From Enterococcus sp. ZJ1622 (GTDB taxonomy: Bacteria; Bacillota; Bacilli; Lactobacillales; Enterococcaceae): a DNA stretch of 53,690 bases. The notes below the pieces were generated by a model. It saw only the letters and a list, made by a program, of their open reading frames with translations. It was not told where the DNA came from and ran no database searches. Made by a program: the position numbers and the translations under genes. Of this stretch, positions 47,824-53,690 are shown one piece after another (positions within the stretch are counted from its first letter, which is position 1; each line of letters begins with the position of its first letter). The stretch covers positions 1-53,690 of the forward strand of contig NZ_JAAKDW010000016.1 in assembly GCF_011038845.1 (NCBI RefSeq). Reading direction: 5' to 3'.

Positions 47824-49554
47824 TCAACCATAGATCAATTCAACTAAAATCAATGTGATATCCTGAGAACCTTTTTTGTAAGTGCCATCGTAATCGTCTG
47901 GATAGATGATGCCCGGTCCATAAGAATCATTTCCTGTATAGTCGGATAAAAGGTACTCATTTTTGTCGAATACCGATTCGGGACGCGGAATCGGATTTTC
48001 GCCATTCCATGTATCATCTTTGTCCCAGAAAATGTAATGCCAAACAAATTCTTTGGGATCAAACCCATTGTAGCGGTCAATCAGCTGATCCAGTTCTTCG
48101 ACAGGTGCGCCTTTTTCCCCAATAAAGGAAACGCCGTTTTTGATCATGTCAGTGATTTCTGCTTCCACGACTTCTGCTTCTCTCGATCCTTCCATATCCA
48201 GTCTTACTGGATAGTATCTTCCCACTGGATCAATAATCTGATAAGGTGCGGGACGCGCAGAACTTCGCCAGTCAATGATCCGTTGTTTGAAACGGATATT
48301 GACGGTTCCTAATGCTCTATACTGAAAAACGATTTCTTGAGGGGTTTCTGTGAAATAGCCGATTGAATCGCCTGTCGTTTGCTTCCATACATATTGGTCA
48401 ATTTCCAGAGCATCGATCTTGAAAGACTCATTTATTTTTCCTTCTACAAGATTATCTTCTGCGACCTGCTCACCCGTATCGATATCTATATGCTTTACCA
48501 AAACTGTTCCTTTTTTATAGCGGTAGTGGTAAGTCACTATTTGGGCTGCTTCGGAGAAAGTCCCCGTGCTTTCTCCAGAGACATCTGCTAGTTCATAGTT
48601 CTCTATAACGATAGGTTCAGTCGTATACTCGCTGCCTACCGGTCCTTGGATGATGACTGATGACGCAAGTTCTTTACCTTCCTCATCTTCGTGATAGACT
48701 GTAACGTGCCCATTTTTTACTGCTATTGATTTTTTATAGAGATAAATAACTGATTGTGGCTCATTCGTGTACTTCCCTTTAGCCATCCCCTTGACTGTCA
48801 CCAACTCATAGCCTTCAAACTGTTTTTCTTCGGTTTCATATGATTCGCCTAGCTTACCCGTCATCATGATCGGGTCTGACAACGGCTGTTCATTTTCATC
48901 GATGTAAGAAACATGGACTTCCCCTTTTTCTTGTACTACTGCGCCAGCTGCTTCCGATTCTTTGACTGTATGAAGATAACCTAGATACTGATAGCCTTCG
49001 ATCGTTTTTGGTCGATACGTCAATCCTTCACTGATAGCCAGTACCTCTTGAACGTTTTCTGCTAAAGTGCTTATATCAGTCGCACGAGCCGTTTTTGGTA
49101 ACGATGTCATTAAAACAGGAATAAGAATGATCACCGAAAAGAATGATCGATGGCGTTTATTCTTTGCCAAAACAAGAATTGAACTAATCACTAAAAGTGT
49201 CCCAAAAATATAGAATCGCGAATTCGGCACTTTCTCATTTGTCTTCGGAAGATTGCGAGGTTGTTCATCCGGATCTTTTCTTACTTCAGATGAGGGAGAA
49301 ATGAAAGTGCTTTTTTCACTTTCCGCTAACATTTCTTCATAAACTAACGTATACGTATGGTCTTTCCCGTCAGCTATCCCGATCGGTGGTCCTTCGATGA
49401 TTTTCGAACGATCCTCAAGTGAGAGATTCTGGACATCGACATGTTCATACGTAATAGTACTGCTTTCTTTTTCTTCTTGAGCAAAAACTGATTCAGAGCC
49501 TACAAACAACCAGCTAAATGCCATGACAGTCACTAACTGCAACGCTTTTTTCAT
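47824..49554 (-). CDS. Surface protein with internal sortase signal, second signal-like segment and MucBP-like repeats
   Basis: This 576-aa protein starts with a signal peptide (1-25, cleavage near VFA-QEE). A 75-residue domain follows, then an LPKTN sortase motif (102-106), a membrane helix (114-130) and a basic KNKRHR stop, which together form a complete cell-wall sorting signal, yet the frame continues. Residues 131-158 look like a second signal peptide (SFFSVIILIPVLM... ARA-TD). The rest is extracellular-type: three MucBP-like repeats (about 215-280, 284-348 and 349-412, with GEVHVSYIDENEQPL, GHVTVYHEDEEGKEL and GTVLVKHIDIDTGEQ) and a C-terminal unknown domain rich in D, N, Y and W. It looks like an LPxTG protein fused to a secreted adhesin. 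It breaks the usual ponA-nth/dnaD neighbourhood. The ribosome-binding site AAAGGAAGGG precedes the start. Confidence 0.8.
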   Translation of the reverse strand: MKKALQLVTVMAFSWLFVGSESVFAQEEKESSTITYEHVDVQNLSLEDRSKIIEGPPIGIADGKDHTYTLVYEEMLAESEKSTFISPSSEVRKDPDEQPRNLPKTNEKVPNSRFYIFGTLLVISSILVLAKNKRHRSFFSVIILIPVLMTSLPKTARATDISTLAENVQEVLAISEGLTYRPKTIEGYQYLGYLHTVKESEAAGAVVQEKGEVHVSYIDENEQPLSDPIMMTGKLGESYETEEKQFEGYELVTVKGMAKGKYTNEPQSVIYLYKKSIAVKNGHVTVYHEDEEGKELASSVIIQGPVGSEYTTEPIVIENYELADVSGESTGTFSEAAQIVTYHYRYKKGTVLVKHIDIDTGEQVAEDNLVEGKINESFKIDALEIDQYVWKQTTGDSIGYFTETPQEIVFQYRALGTVNIRFKQRIIDWRSSARPAPYQIIDPVGRYYPVRLDMEGSREAEVVEAEITDMIKNGVSFIGEKGAPVEELDQLIDRYNGFDPKEFVWHYIFWDKDDTWNGENPIPRPESVFDKNEYLLSDYTGNDSYGPGIIYPDDYDGTYKKGSQDITLILVELIYG

Positions 49555-49595
49555 CTTGCAACACCCTTCCTTTATTATTAAATTACATGTATTAT

Positions 49596-49624
49596 TTTAT
49601 CATAATCCGTACATCAAAATGCAA
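49596..49624 (-). promoter_or_regulatory. Possible promoter of the surface-protein gene
   Basis: TTGCAT (49619-49624), a 17-base spacer and GATAAA (49596-49601) on the minus strand; alternatives shifted by a few bases are possible. Confidence 0.4.
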
Positions 49625-49693
49625 TCTCATTCTAATTCTAATCAAATTATTAGAAGATTTAGCAATTCTTGATACGATTATTTTGCAAAAAAC

Positions 49694-49742
49694 GCAAAAA
49701 ACACGTAAGTGAAAAAGAGTCCTCTTCCACCTACGTGTTTAC
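49694..49742 (-). terminator. Terminator of dnaD-nth
   Basis: AAACACGTA.GTG and CAC.TACGTGTTT pair around a GAAGAG/CTCTTTTTC inner stem. The minus strand then reads TTTTTTGCG. Confidence 0.7.
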
Positions 49743-49805
49743 CTGCCTATTTATTTTTAGAACATTTACCGAAAAGATCCAAACGACACTATACTATTTA
49801 AACCA

Positions 49806-50462
49806 CTACAGTACTTTCTTTTGACGCATGCGGTTTTTCCCATCTTGGCACATAGACAATAACGGACAAGCTTCACAGTTCGGATTTCTTGCTGTGCAGT
49901 GATATCTGCCGAAAAAAATCAGTGTATGATGTGTCTTTACCCAAAGAGATTCGGGAATCTTGCGCATCAATGTCTCTTCTACTTCTAGTACTGAAGCATC
50001 CAATTTACAGATCCTGAGTCTTTTCGATACCCGCTCTACGTGTGTATCGACGGCGATTGCCGGAATACCAAATGCATCCCCCAGTACGACATTTGCTGTT
50101 TTACGTCCTACTCCGGGAAGACTCATCAGTTCTTCTCTTGTTTGCGGTACCAGTCCATCGAATCGCTCGATCAGCTGATGTGCACAGGCATTGATATTTT
50201 TTGCTTTGTTCCGATATAGGCCGATCGTTTTGATTTTTGGAATGATCTCTTCGACCGAAGCGTTCGCTAATGCTTCTGGCGTAGGAAAAGCAGCAAATAA
50301 CGCCGGTGTCGCTTTATTGACAGATACATCCGTTGCCTGGGCACTCAGGATCACTGCAATCAGCAGTTCAAAGGGATTGTTGTGCTGAAGCTCGCCATGT
50401 GCTTCAGGAAACATGTCATACATCGTTTCGATAGCTTCCATCGTTTTTTGTTTGCTTAACAT
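49806..50462 (-). CDS. nth: Endonuclease III
   Basis: This 218-aa DNA glycosylase/AP lyase removes oxidised pyrimidines. The helix-hairpin-helix with catalytic Lys is LMSLPGVGRKTANVVL and the catalytic Asp is in AIAVDTHVERVS. A 4Fe-4S cluster is bound by the series C-x6-C-x2-C-x5-C in CTARNPNCEACPLLSMC. It follows dnaD by 7 bases, the arrangement known from Bacillus. Confidence 0.95.
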   Translation of the reverse strand: MLSKQKTMEAIETMYDMFPEAHGELQHNNPFELLIAVILSAQATDVSVNKATPALFAAFPTPEALANASVEEIIPKIKTIGLYRNKAKNINACAHQLIERFDGLVPQTREELMSLPGVGRKTANVVLGDAFGIPAIAVDTHVERVSKRLRICKLDASVLEVEETLMRKIPESLWVKTHHTLIFFGRYHCTARNPNCEACPLLSMCQDGKNRMRQKKVL

Positions 50463-50469
50463 AATACTC

Positions 50470-51168
50470 CTATTCTTCCAGCCAGTTTTTCAAGGAAACT
50501 TTTGGCAATTCTTCCTGCTGTGCTGGCTGGTCGATTTCTTTTTGAAGTAATTGCTGTTTTCTTCGTTTCTGGTCTTCTTCTACCTGCTGCTTGGTTTTTA
50601 AATTTTTCCGCTCCCAGGACAGCAGAATGCGATCAACATAATTGAAACTATACGCCTGGTTCAAAACTGCTTCTCGCAAAGCCAGTTTCAGAATCTCCGG
50701 CTGATAATGATCTTCTTCTAACCATTGGCCGATTCGCTGGAATTCAATCGAAGACAATGGACGTCCAAATTCCTGCTCAAACAACTGATAAACCGACTGG
50801 ATTTCTTTTTCTTGGCTTTTTTCTTCTTGCTTTTGGTTTTTACTGGATAGATACTGATCCAAATGATCATAGATCGGAAACAAATCATAACGATCTGCCT
50901 TCTGTCCATTGACCGTTGTCGTTTCTATCCTGATGAAGCCGCTGCTCACTAGCCGATTCAGTATCTGATATAAATGATCTGGTTTGATCCCCATATTCAT
51001 CGCGATCATCTGCAGATCAGGAAATACATCTCCTTCCAGCTGTGCCATATGCAGTTGAAGCACAAACAGAAATTCATCTGACTGTAACCCGATATGATGA
51101 TAATTCTTAAGTAAAAGATTGGATATGACCGTTTGGCCGGAACGTAAATAATTTTCTAAATTCAACAT
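50470..51168 (-). CDS. dnaD: DNA replication protein DnaD
   Basis: This 232-aa primosome protein helps DnaB and DnaI load the helicase. The winged-helix N-terminal DDBH1 domain covers about 1-110 (LRSGQTVISNLLLKNYHHIGL, LYQILNRLVSSGFI). The C-terminal DDBH2 domain (about 128-200) ends with FNYVDRILLSWERKNLKT, the conserved YxxxIxxxW-type motif. A TTGCTT-N17-TATACT promoter precedes it. Confidence 0.94.
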   Translation of the reverse strand: MLNLENYLRSGQTVISNLLLKNYHHIGLQSDEFLFVLQLHMAQLEGDVFPDLQMIAMNMGIKPDHLYQILNRLVSSGFIRIETTTVNGQKADRYDLFPIYDHLDQYLSSKNQKQEEKSQEKEIQSVYQLFEQEFGRPLSSIEFQRIGQWLEEDHYQPEILKLALREAVLNQAYSFNYVDRILLSWERKNLKTKQQVEEDQKRRKQQLLQKEIDQPAQQEELPKVSLKNWLEE

Positions 51169-51191
51169 CGTTTTTCCCCCGCTTCAAAATC

Positions 51192-51220
51192 AGTATACGT
51201 AAAATTCTGTGGGGAAGCAA
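51192..51220 (-). promoter_or_regulatory. Promoter of dnaD-nth
   Basis: TTGCTT (51215-51220), 17 bases, TATACT (51192-51197) on the minus strand, about 24 bases before the start codon. Confidence 0.7.
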
Positions 51221-51341
51221 GGTCAGGTTTTCTTGTAATTGTTAGCAAAAAGCTAGAATTGCGTTCACCCTATGCCTTTTCTTTGATTACTGTTTCTTTA
51301 ATTTTTTTATTGGCACCTTTTCACTTTTCGGAATAAATAAA

Positions 51342-51385
51342 CAAAAAAGCGTCAAGGTCATTTCACTGACTCTGACACTCTTTTG
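51342..51385 (-). terminator. Terminator of the small acidic protein gene
   Basis: AGCGTCAAGGTCA and TGACTCTGACACT pair imperfectly around TTTCAC; on the minus strand it ends GCTTTTTTG. Confidence 0.65.
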
Positions 51386-51420
51386 TCTTTATAAGTCCAT
51401 CTGGCGACAAAAAATCACCT

Positions 51421-51708
51421 TTAGAATTCGTCCTCAGTTTCTAGGACATACGGCTGTCCTTCGTAAGTGTATTCGGTGTTCAGTGTTCCATCATTCTCAT
51501 CAGAATAGATACGTCTGCTGAAAGGAAAACGATGAGCCGCTCCATCTTCTGCGACTTCTGCTGGCATCGTGTAGTAATCCTCTTGTGTTTCATTGAGCTG
51601 GGAGATCACTTGATCCGCCAACGTGTCAATATCTGGATTCGCTTCCTTTGCGACCTTTTCATAGTCTTCTAAAAACGCATCTTGTTGGACAAAGTATTCT
51701 TTATTCAT
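51421..51708 (-). CDS. Small acidic protein of unknown function
   Basis: This 95-aa protein begins MNKEYFVQQDAFLEDYEKVA and is strongly acidic (YSDENDGTLNTEY, ending LETEDEF). It has no membrane segment or signal peptide. The start at 51708 follows GGTGAG by 7 bases; the GTG at 51720 lies in that site. The gene has its own terminator and stands alone between dnaD and nox. I do not recognise a family. Confidence 0.65.
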   Translation of the reverse strand: MNKEYFVQQDAFLEDYEKVAKEANPDIDTLADQVISQLNETQEDYYTMPAEVAEDGAAHRFPFSRRIYSDENDGTLNTEYTYEGQPYVLETEDEF

Positions 51709-51831
51709 CTTCTTTCTCACCTTTCATTTCGAGATCAAGCAAAACTGTCTGGTTGTTCTTTTATGTAACAGCTTTGACTTTGTACTTATTGTGACAAAAA
51801 AACGGAAGAAAAACAATTAATTGTACTTTCC

Positions 51832-51879
51832 ACAAAAAAAGACGGAAGAGGTATGACAACAGACTTGTCACACCTCTCC
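51832..51879 (-). terminator. Terminator of nox
   Basis: AGAGGTATGACA (51847-51858) pairs with TGTCACACCTCT (51866-51877); on the minus strand it is followed by TCCGTCTTTTTTTG. Confidence 0.8.
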
Positions 51880-51965
51880 TTTTTTCGAATGAATATTATT
51901 CCAGAAGCTGCGGCTTCGAAAAATAAGCTGACTACTTCTGTCCCAATCTCTTTCGTCTGTCTTTC

Positions 51966-53318
51966 TTATTGGGCTGTTTCGATTTCTCCTAATGCTGCTT
52001 GTGCAAGTAGGTTCAAGTAGTTCCAAGGACGGTCGAAATGCGGCTGGAAGAAGAAATCTGAAAGAGCAAGATCTTCTACAGTCATTTTATTTTGTACAGC
52101 AAGTGACAATGTATTCGCTGATTGCGTAATGTCATATTTAGACATGAATTGTGCACCAACGATACGATTCGTTCCTTTTTCATACACCAGTTCCATGATG
52201 ACTTTTTCATTTGTCGGCATGAACTCAGGACGATAGTTATCAATAAATAAAGTTGCCTGGACATCCAAATCATTCAAAGGTGCACTTTCTTTTGTCACAC
52301 CAGTTGATCCGATCGTCCAGCCGAATAGGTACAGACCAGACGTTCCTTGCGTGCCGCGATAGGCCATTTTGTGTTCTGTCAGATTGTTTCCGACTAAAAG
52401 CCCTTGGCGTACAGCGTTGGTTGCTAATGGGATATAATTTTGCGTACCGCTTGGATTGTAGATAACTACAGCAGAGTCTCCAGCTGCAAAAATATCAGGG
52501 TCACTTGTTTGCATATATTCGTTCACTTTGATCGCACCGTTTGGCAATGTATCTACTTTGCCTTCGATCAGTGTCGTATTTGGTCTGAATCCGACACATA
52601 AAATCACCATATCCGCGTCAAAAGTCTCTGTCGGTGTAGCGACTTGTTTGACTTTTCCATCTTCACCAGGGATAAATTCAGTCACATTTTCACCTAGAGC
52701 TAAGGTTACTCCGCGATCAGTCAATTCTTTTTCAAGGATATCTGTGAATGGTTTATCTAAATATTTGTTCAAGATCCGGTCTAATCCGTCGATCAGCGTC
52801 ACTTGTTTGCCAGATTCTACAAATGCTTCGACTAATTCGATCCCAATATAACCGCCGCCAACGATCACTACTCGTTTGGCATCTTTTGCCTGAGCGATGA
52901 TTTCATTTGCTTGATTGTAGTTTTTACATAGAAGCACGTTTTCTGATTCGATTCCTTTAACAGGCGGAATGATTGGCCATGAACCAGTTGTCATTACTAA
53001 TTTGTCATAAGAAACAGTTTCAATGTCTCCAGATTTCAGATCTTTTGCTGTAATTGTCTTGTTTTCCGTGTCGACATTCGTCACATCATGTTCCATTTTT
53101 ACAGTTGCGCCTAAGGCAGATAATTCTTCTGGATTTGAATAGAACAAGCCAGCCGGGTCTTTGACTACGCCTCCGACATATAATGCGATACCACAAGATA
53201 GGAATGAAATATTGTCATTTCTTTCGTATACGGTCACTTCCGCTTCTGGATGATTTTTTAAGATGCTTTTTACAGCTGCAGTTCCTGCATGCGTACAGCC
53301 AATTACTACTACTTTCAT
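51966..53318 (-). CDS. nox: H2O-forming NADH oxidase
   Basis: This 450-aa FAD enzyme reduces O2 to water with two NADH, using a redox-active cysteine. The start MKVVVIGCTHAGTAAV gives His10 and Cys42 (FLSCGIALYVGG), both conserved in enterococcal Nox. FAD and NAD folds are seen in VVIVGGGYIGIELVEAF and IFAAGDSAVV. The C-terminal FFFQPHFDRPWNYLNLLAQAAL is typical. The start at 53318 follows GGAGGG; the longer frame to 53363 begins upstream of the nox promoter's own start site and is rejected. It regenerates NAD during aerobic fermentation. Confidence 0.95.
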   Translation of the reverse strand: MKVVVIGCTHAGTAAVKSILKNHPEAEVTVYERNDNISFLSCGIALYVGGVVKDPAGLFYSNPEELSALGATVKMEHDVTNVDTENKTITAKDLKSGDIETVSYDKLVMTTGSWPIIPPVKGIESENVLLCKNYNQANEIIAQAKDAKRVVIVGGGYIGIELVEAFVESGKQVTLIDGLDRILNKYLDKPFTDILEKELTDRGVTLALGENVTEFIPGEDGKVKQVATPTETFDADMVILCVGFRPNTTLIEGKVDTLPNGAIKVNEYMQTSDPDIFAAGDSAVVIYNPSGTQNYIPLATNAVRQGLLVGNNLTEHKMAYRGTQGTSGLYLFGWTIGSTGVTKESAPLNDLDVQATLFIDNYRPEFMPTNEKVIMELVYEKGTNRIVGAQFMSKYDITQSANTLSLAVQNKMTVEDLALSDFFFQPHFDRPWNYLNLLAQAALGEIETAQ

Positions 53319-53342
53319 ATGTGGATCCCTCCGATTAGCAAT

Positions 53343-53356
53343 TTGTCTTTTGACAA
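53343..53356 (-). other. Hairpin in the nox 5' leader
   Basis: TTGTC-AAAA-GACAA on the minus strand forms a 5-bp stem with a four-base loop, directly upstream of the nox ribosome-binding site. Confidence 0.4.
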
Positions 53357-53361
53357 GACCC

Positions 53362-53371
53362 ACTATAACAA
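53362..53371 (-). promoter_or_regulatory. Extended -10 promoter of nox
   Basis: TGTTATAGT on the minus strand (TATAGT at 53362-53367) with no good -35, which suggests dependence on an activator or on the extended element. Confidence 0.5.
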
Positions 53372-53399
53372 AAATAAAACGTATACAACAGTTTTATGC

Positions 53400-53413
53400 T
53401 TGTGAATTCACAA
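53400..53413. promoter_or_regulatory. Palindrome TTGTGAATTCACAA upstream of nox, possible Rex-type or other redox operator
   Basis: A perfect 14-bp palindrome lies just upstream of the nox -35 region. Its half-sites TTGTGAA/TTCACAA equal those of Rex operators (TTGTGAA-N4-TTCACAA), but the four-base spacer is missing. Further TTGTGAA copies occur at about 53475 and 53504. Confidence 0.5.
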
Positions 53414-53526
53414 AGAACATTTTGTAAATTTTTCCTTTTTCTCAGTCAGTAATGTTGATTTAAAAGCTATTACCTTGTGAAAAAAAGCACTTTTGCGAAT
53501 CATTTGTGAAAAAAAGACAAAAAAAT

Positions 53527-53565
53527 AAAAAAAGTTAGTGATTGTTCAAGCAACTAACTTTTTTT
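53527..53565. terminator. Bidirectional terminator-like hairpin upstream of nox
   Basis: AAAAAAAGTTAGT (53527-53539) and ACTAACTTTTTTT (53553-53565) are exact reverse complements with a 13-base loop, giving T-runs on both strands. Confidence 0.65.
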
Positions 53566-53577
53566 GGCTCTATAATT

Positions 53578-53618
53578 TCTAGGACTGATAGAATTTTCTG
53601 TCGGTCCTAGATTTTTTT
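53578..53618 (+). terminator. Strong rightward terminator
   Basis: TCTAGGACTGATAGA (53578-53592) pairs with TCTGTCGGTCCTAGA (53597-53611) over a four-base loop and is followed by seven T. No plus-strand gene precedes it within the window's last 5 kb except an undetected small RNA. Confidence 0.75.
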
Positions 53619-53690
53619 GTAAAAAAACAAACAGACATACAAAAATTCCGATAGAATAGAGTCGTCTAAAACATCAATCTGAAAGGAAGT

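Larger units (their letters stand above)
53319..53690. other. 372-bp region upstream of nox: promoter, repeated TTGTGAA motifs and tandem hairpins
   Basis: From left to right it holds the nox leader and promoter, the palindrome at 53400-53413, TTGTGAA copies near 53475 and 53504, two terminator-like hairpins, and an approach to a rightward gene (AAAGGAAG at the window end looks like a ribosome-binding site). No ORF is supported inside. Confidence 0.6.

Overview
The window looks like a low-GC Firmicute chromosome, most probably Enterococcus of the E. faecium group. The evidence is the gene content and order: a full pyrR-pyrP-pyrB-pyrC-carA-carB-pyrK-pyrDB-pyrF/E operon, a PavA/Fnm-type RqcH, EbsA, an H2O-forming Nox closely resembling that of E. 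faecalis, and the Bacillus-like blocks ypsA-gpsB-rnpB-ypsC, recU-ponA and dnaD-nth. The species call is inference; the genus is well supported.

Region 1 (1-3.87 kb) is accessory DNA. It holds the 3' end of a frameshifted IS3-family transposase, a decayed small gene, two small genes of unknown role (one with an Hfq/Sm-like fold), a 545-bp non-coding stretch bounded by a long inverted repeat, a 96-aa protein, and an Inc18-type replication initiator (RepE/RepS/RepR family) with a transcriptional attenuator in its leader. It appears to be a plasmid replicon joined to chromosomal DNA, through integration or an assembly junction.

Region 2 (3.9-9 kb) holds a membrane-anchored unknown protein, divergently placed rqcH (fnm), and an operon of a YfbR-like nucleotidase, a leaderless alpha-carbonic anhydrase and a LysR regulator. 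Region 3 (9-23.3 kb, minus strand) runs from a two-TM protein, a HEPN-like/CBS protein, lspA and an rluD-like gene into the pyrimidine operon. That operon is controlled by a PyrR-binding attenuator ahead of pyrR. Its last two genes are fused in frame into one 448-codon OMP decarboxylase-orotate phosphoribosyltransferase ORF.

Region 4 (23.4-35.4 kb) holds fhs, a cold-shock gene, ebsA and a divergent RNase HI, a CDF metal exporter, an ECF vitamin S-component, alaS under a T-box, a GNAT, cshB, a VanZ-RDD fusion and a small membrane protein. Region 5 (35.4-39.3 kb) is a threonine-to-glycine operon (kbl, SDR-type tdh, amino-acid permease) with a perfect cre box. Region 6 (39.6-45.3 kb) has an HD hydrolase, an M32 carboxypeptidase, ypsC, rnpB, gpsB, ypsA and recU.

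Region 7 (45.3-53.7 kb) has ponA, an unusual surface protein with an internal LPxTG sorting signal followed by a second signal-peptide-like segment and MucBP-like repeats, nth-dnaD, a small acidic protein, and nox behind a complex 5' region. Best leads for something new are the plasmid-associated Hfq-like protein, the split-topology surface protein, the PyrF-PyrE fusion and the nox upstream region.
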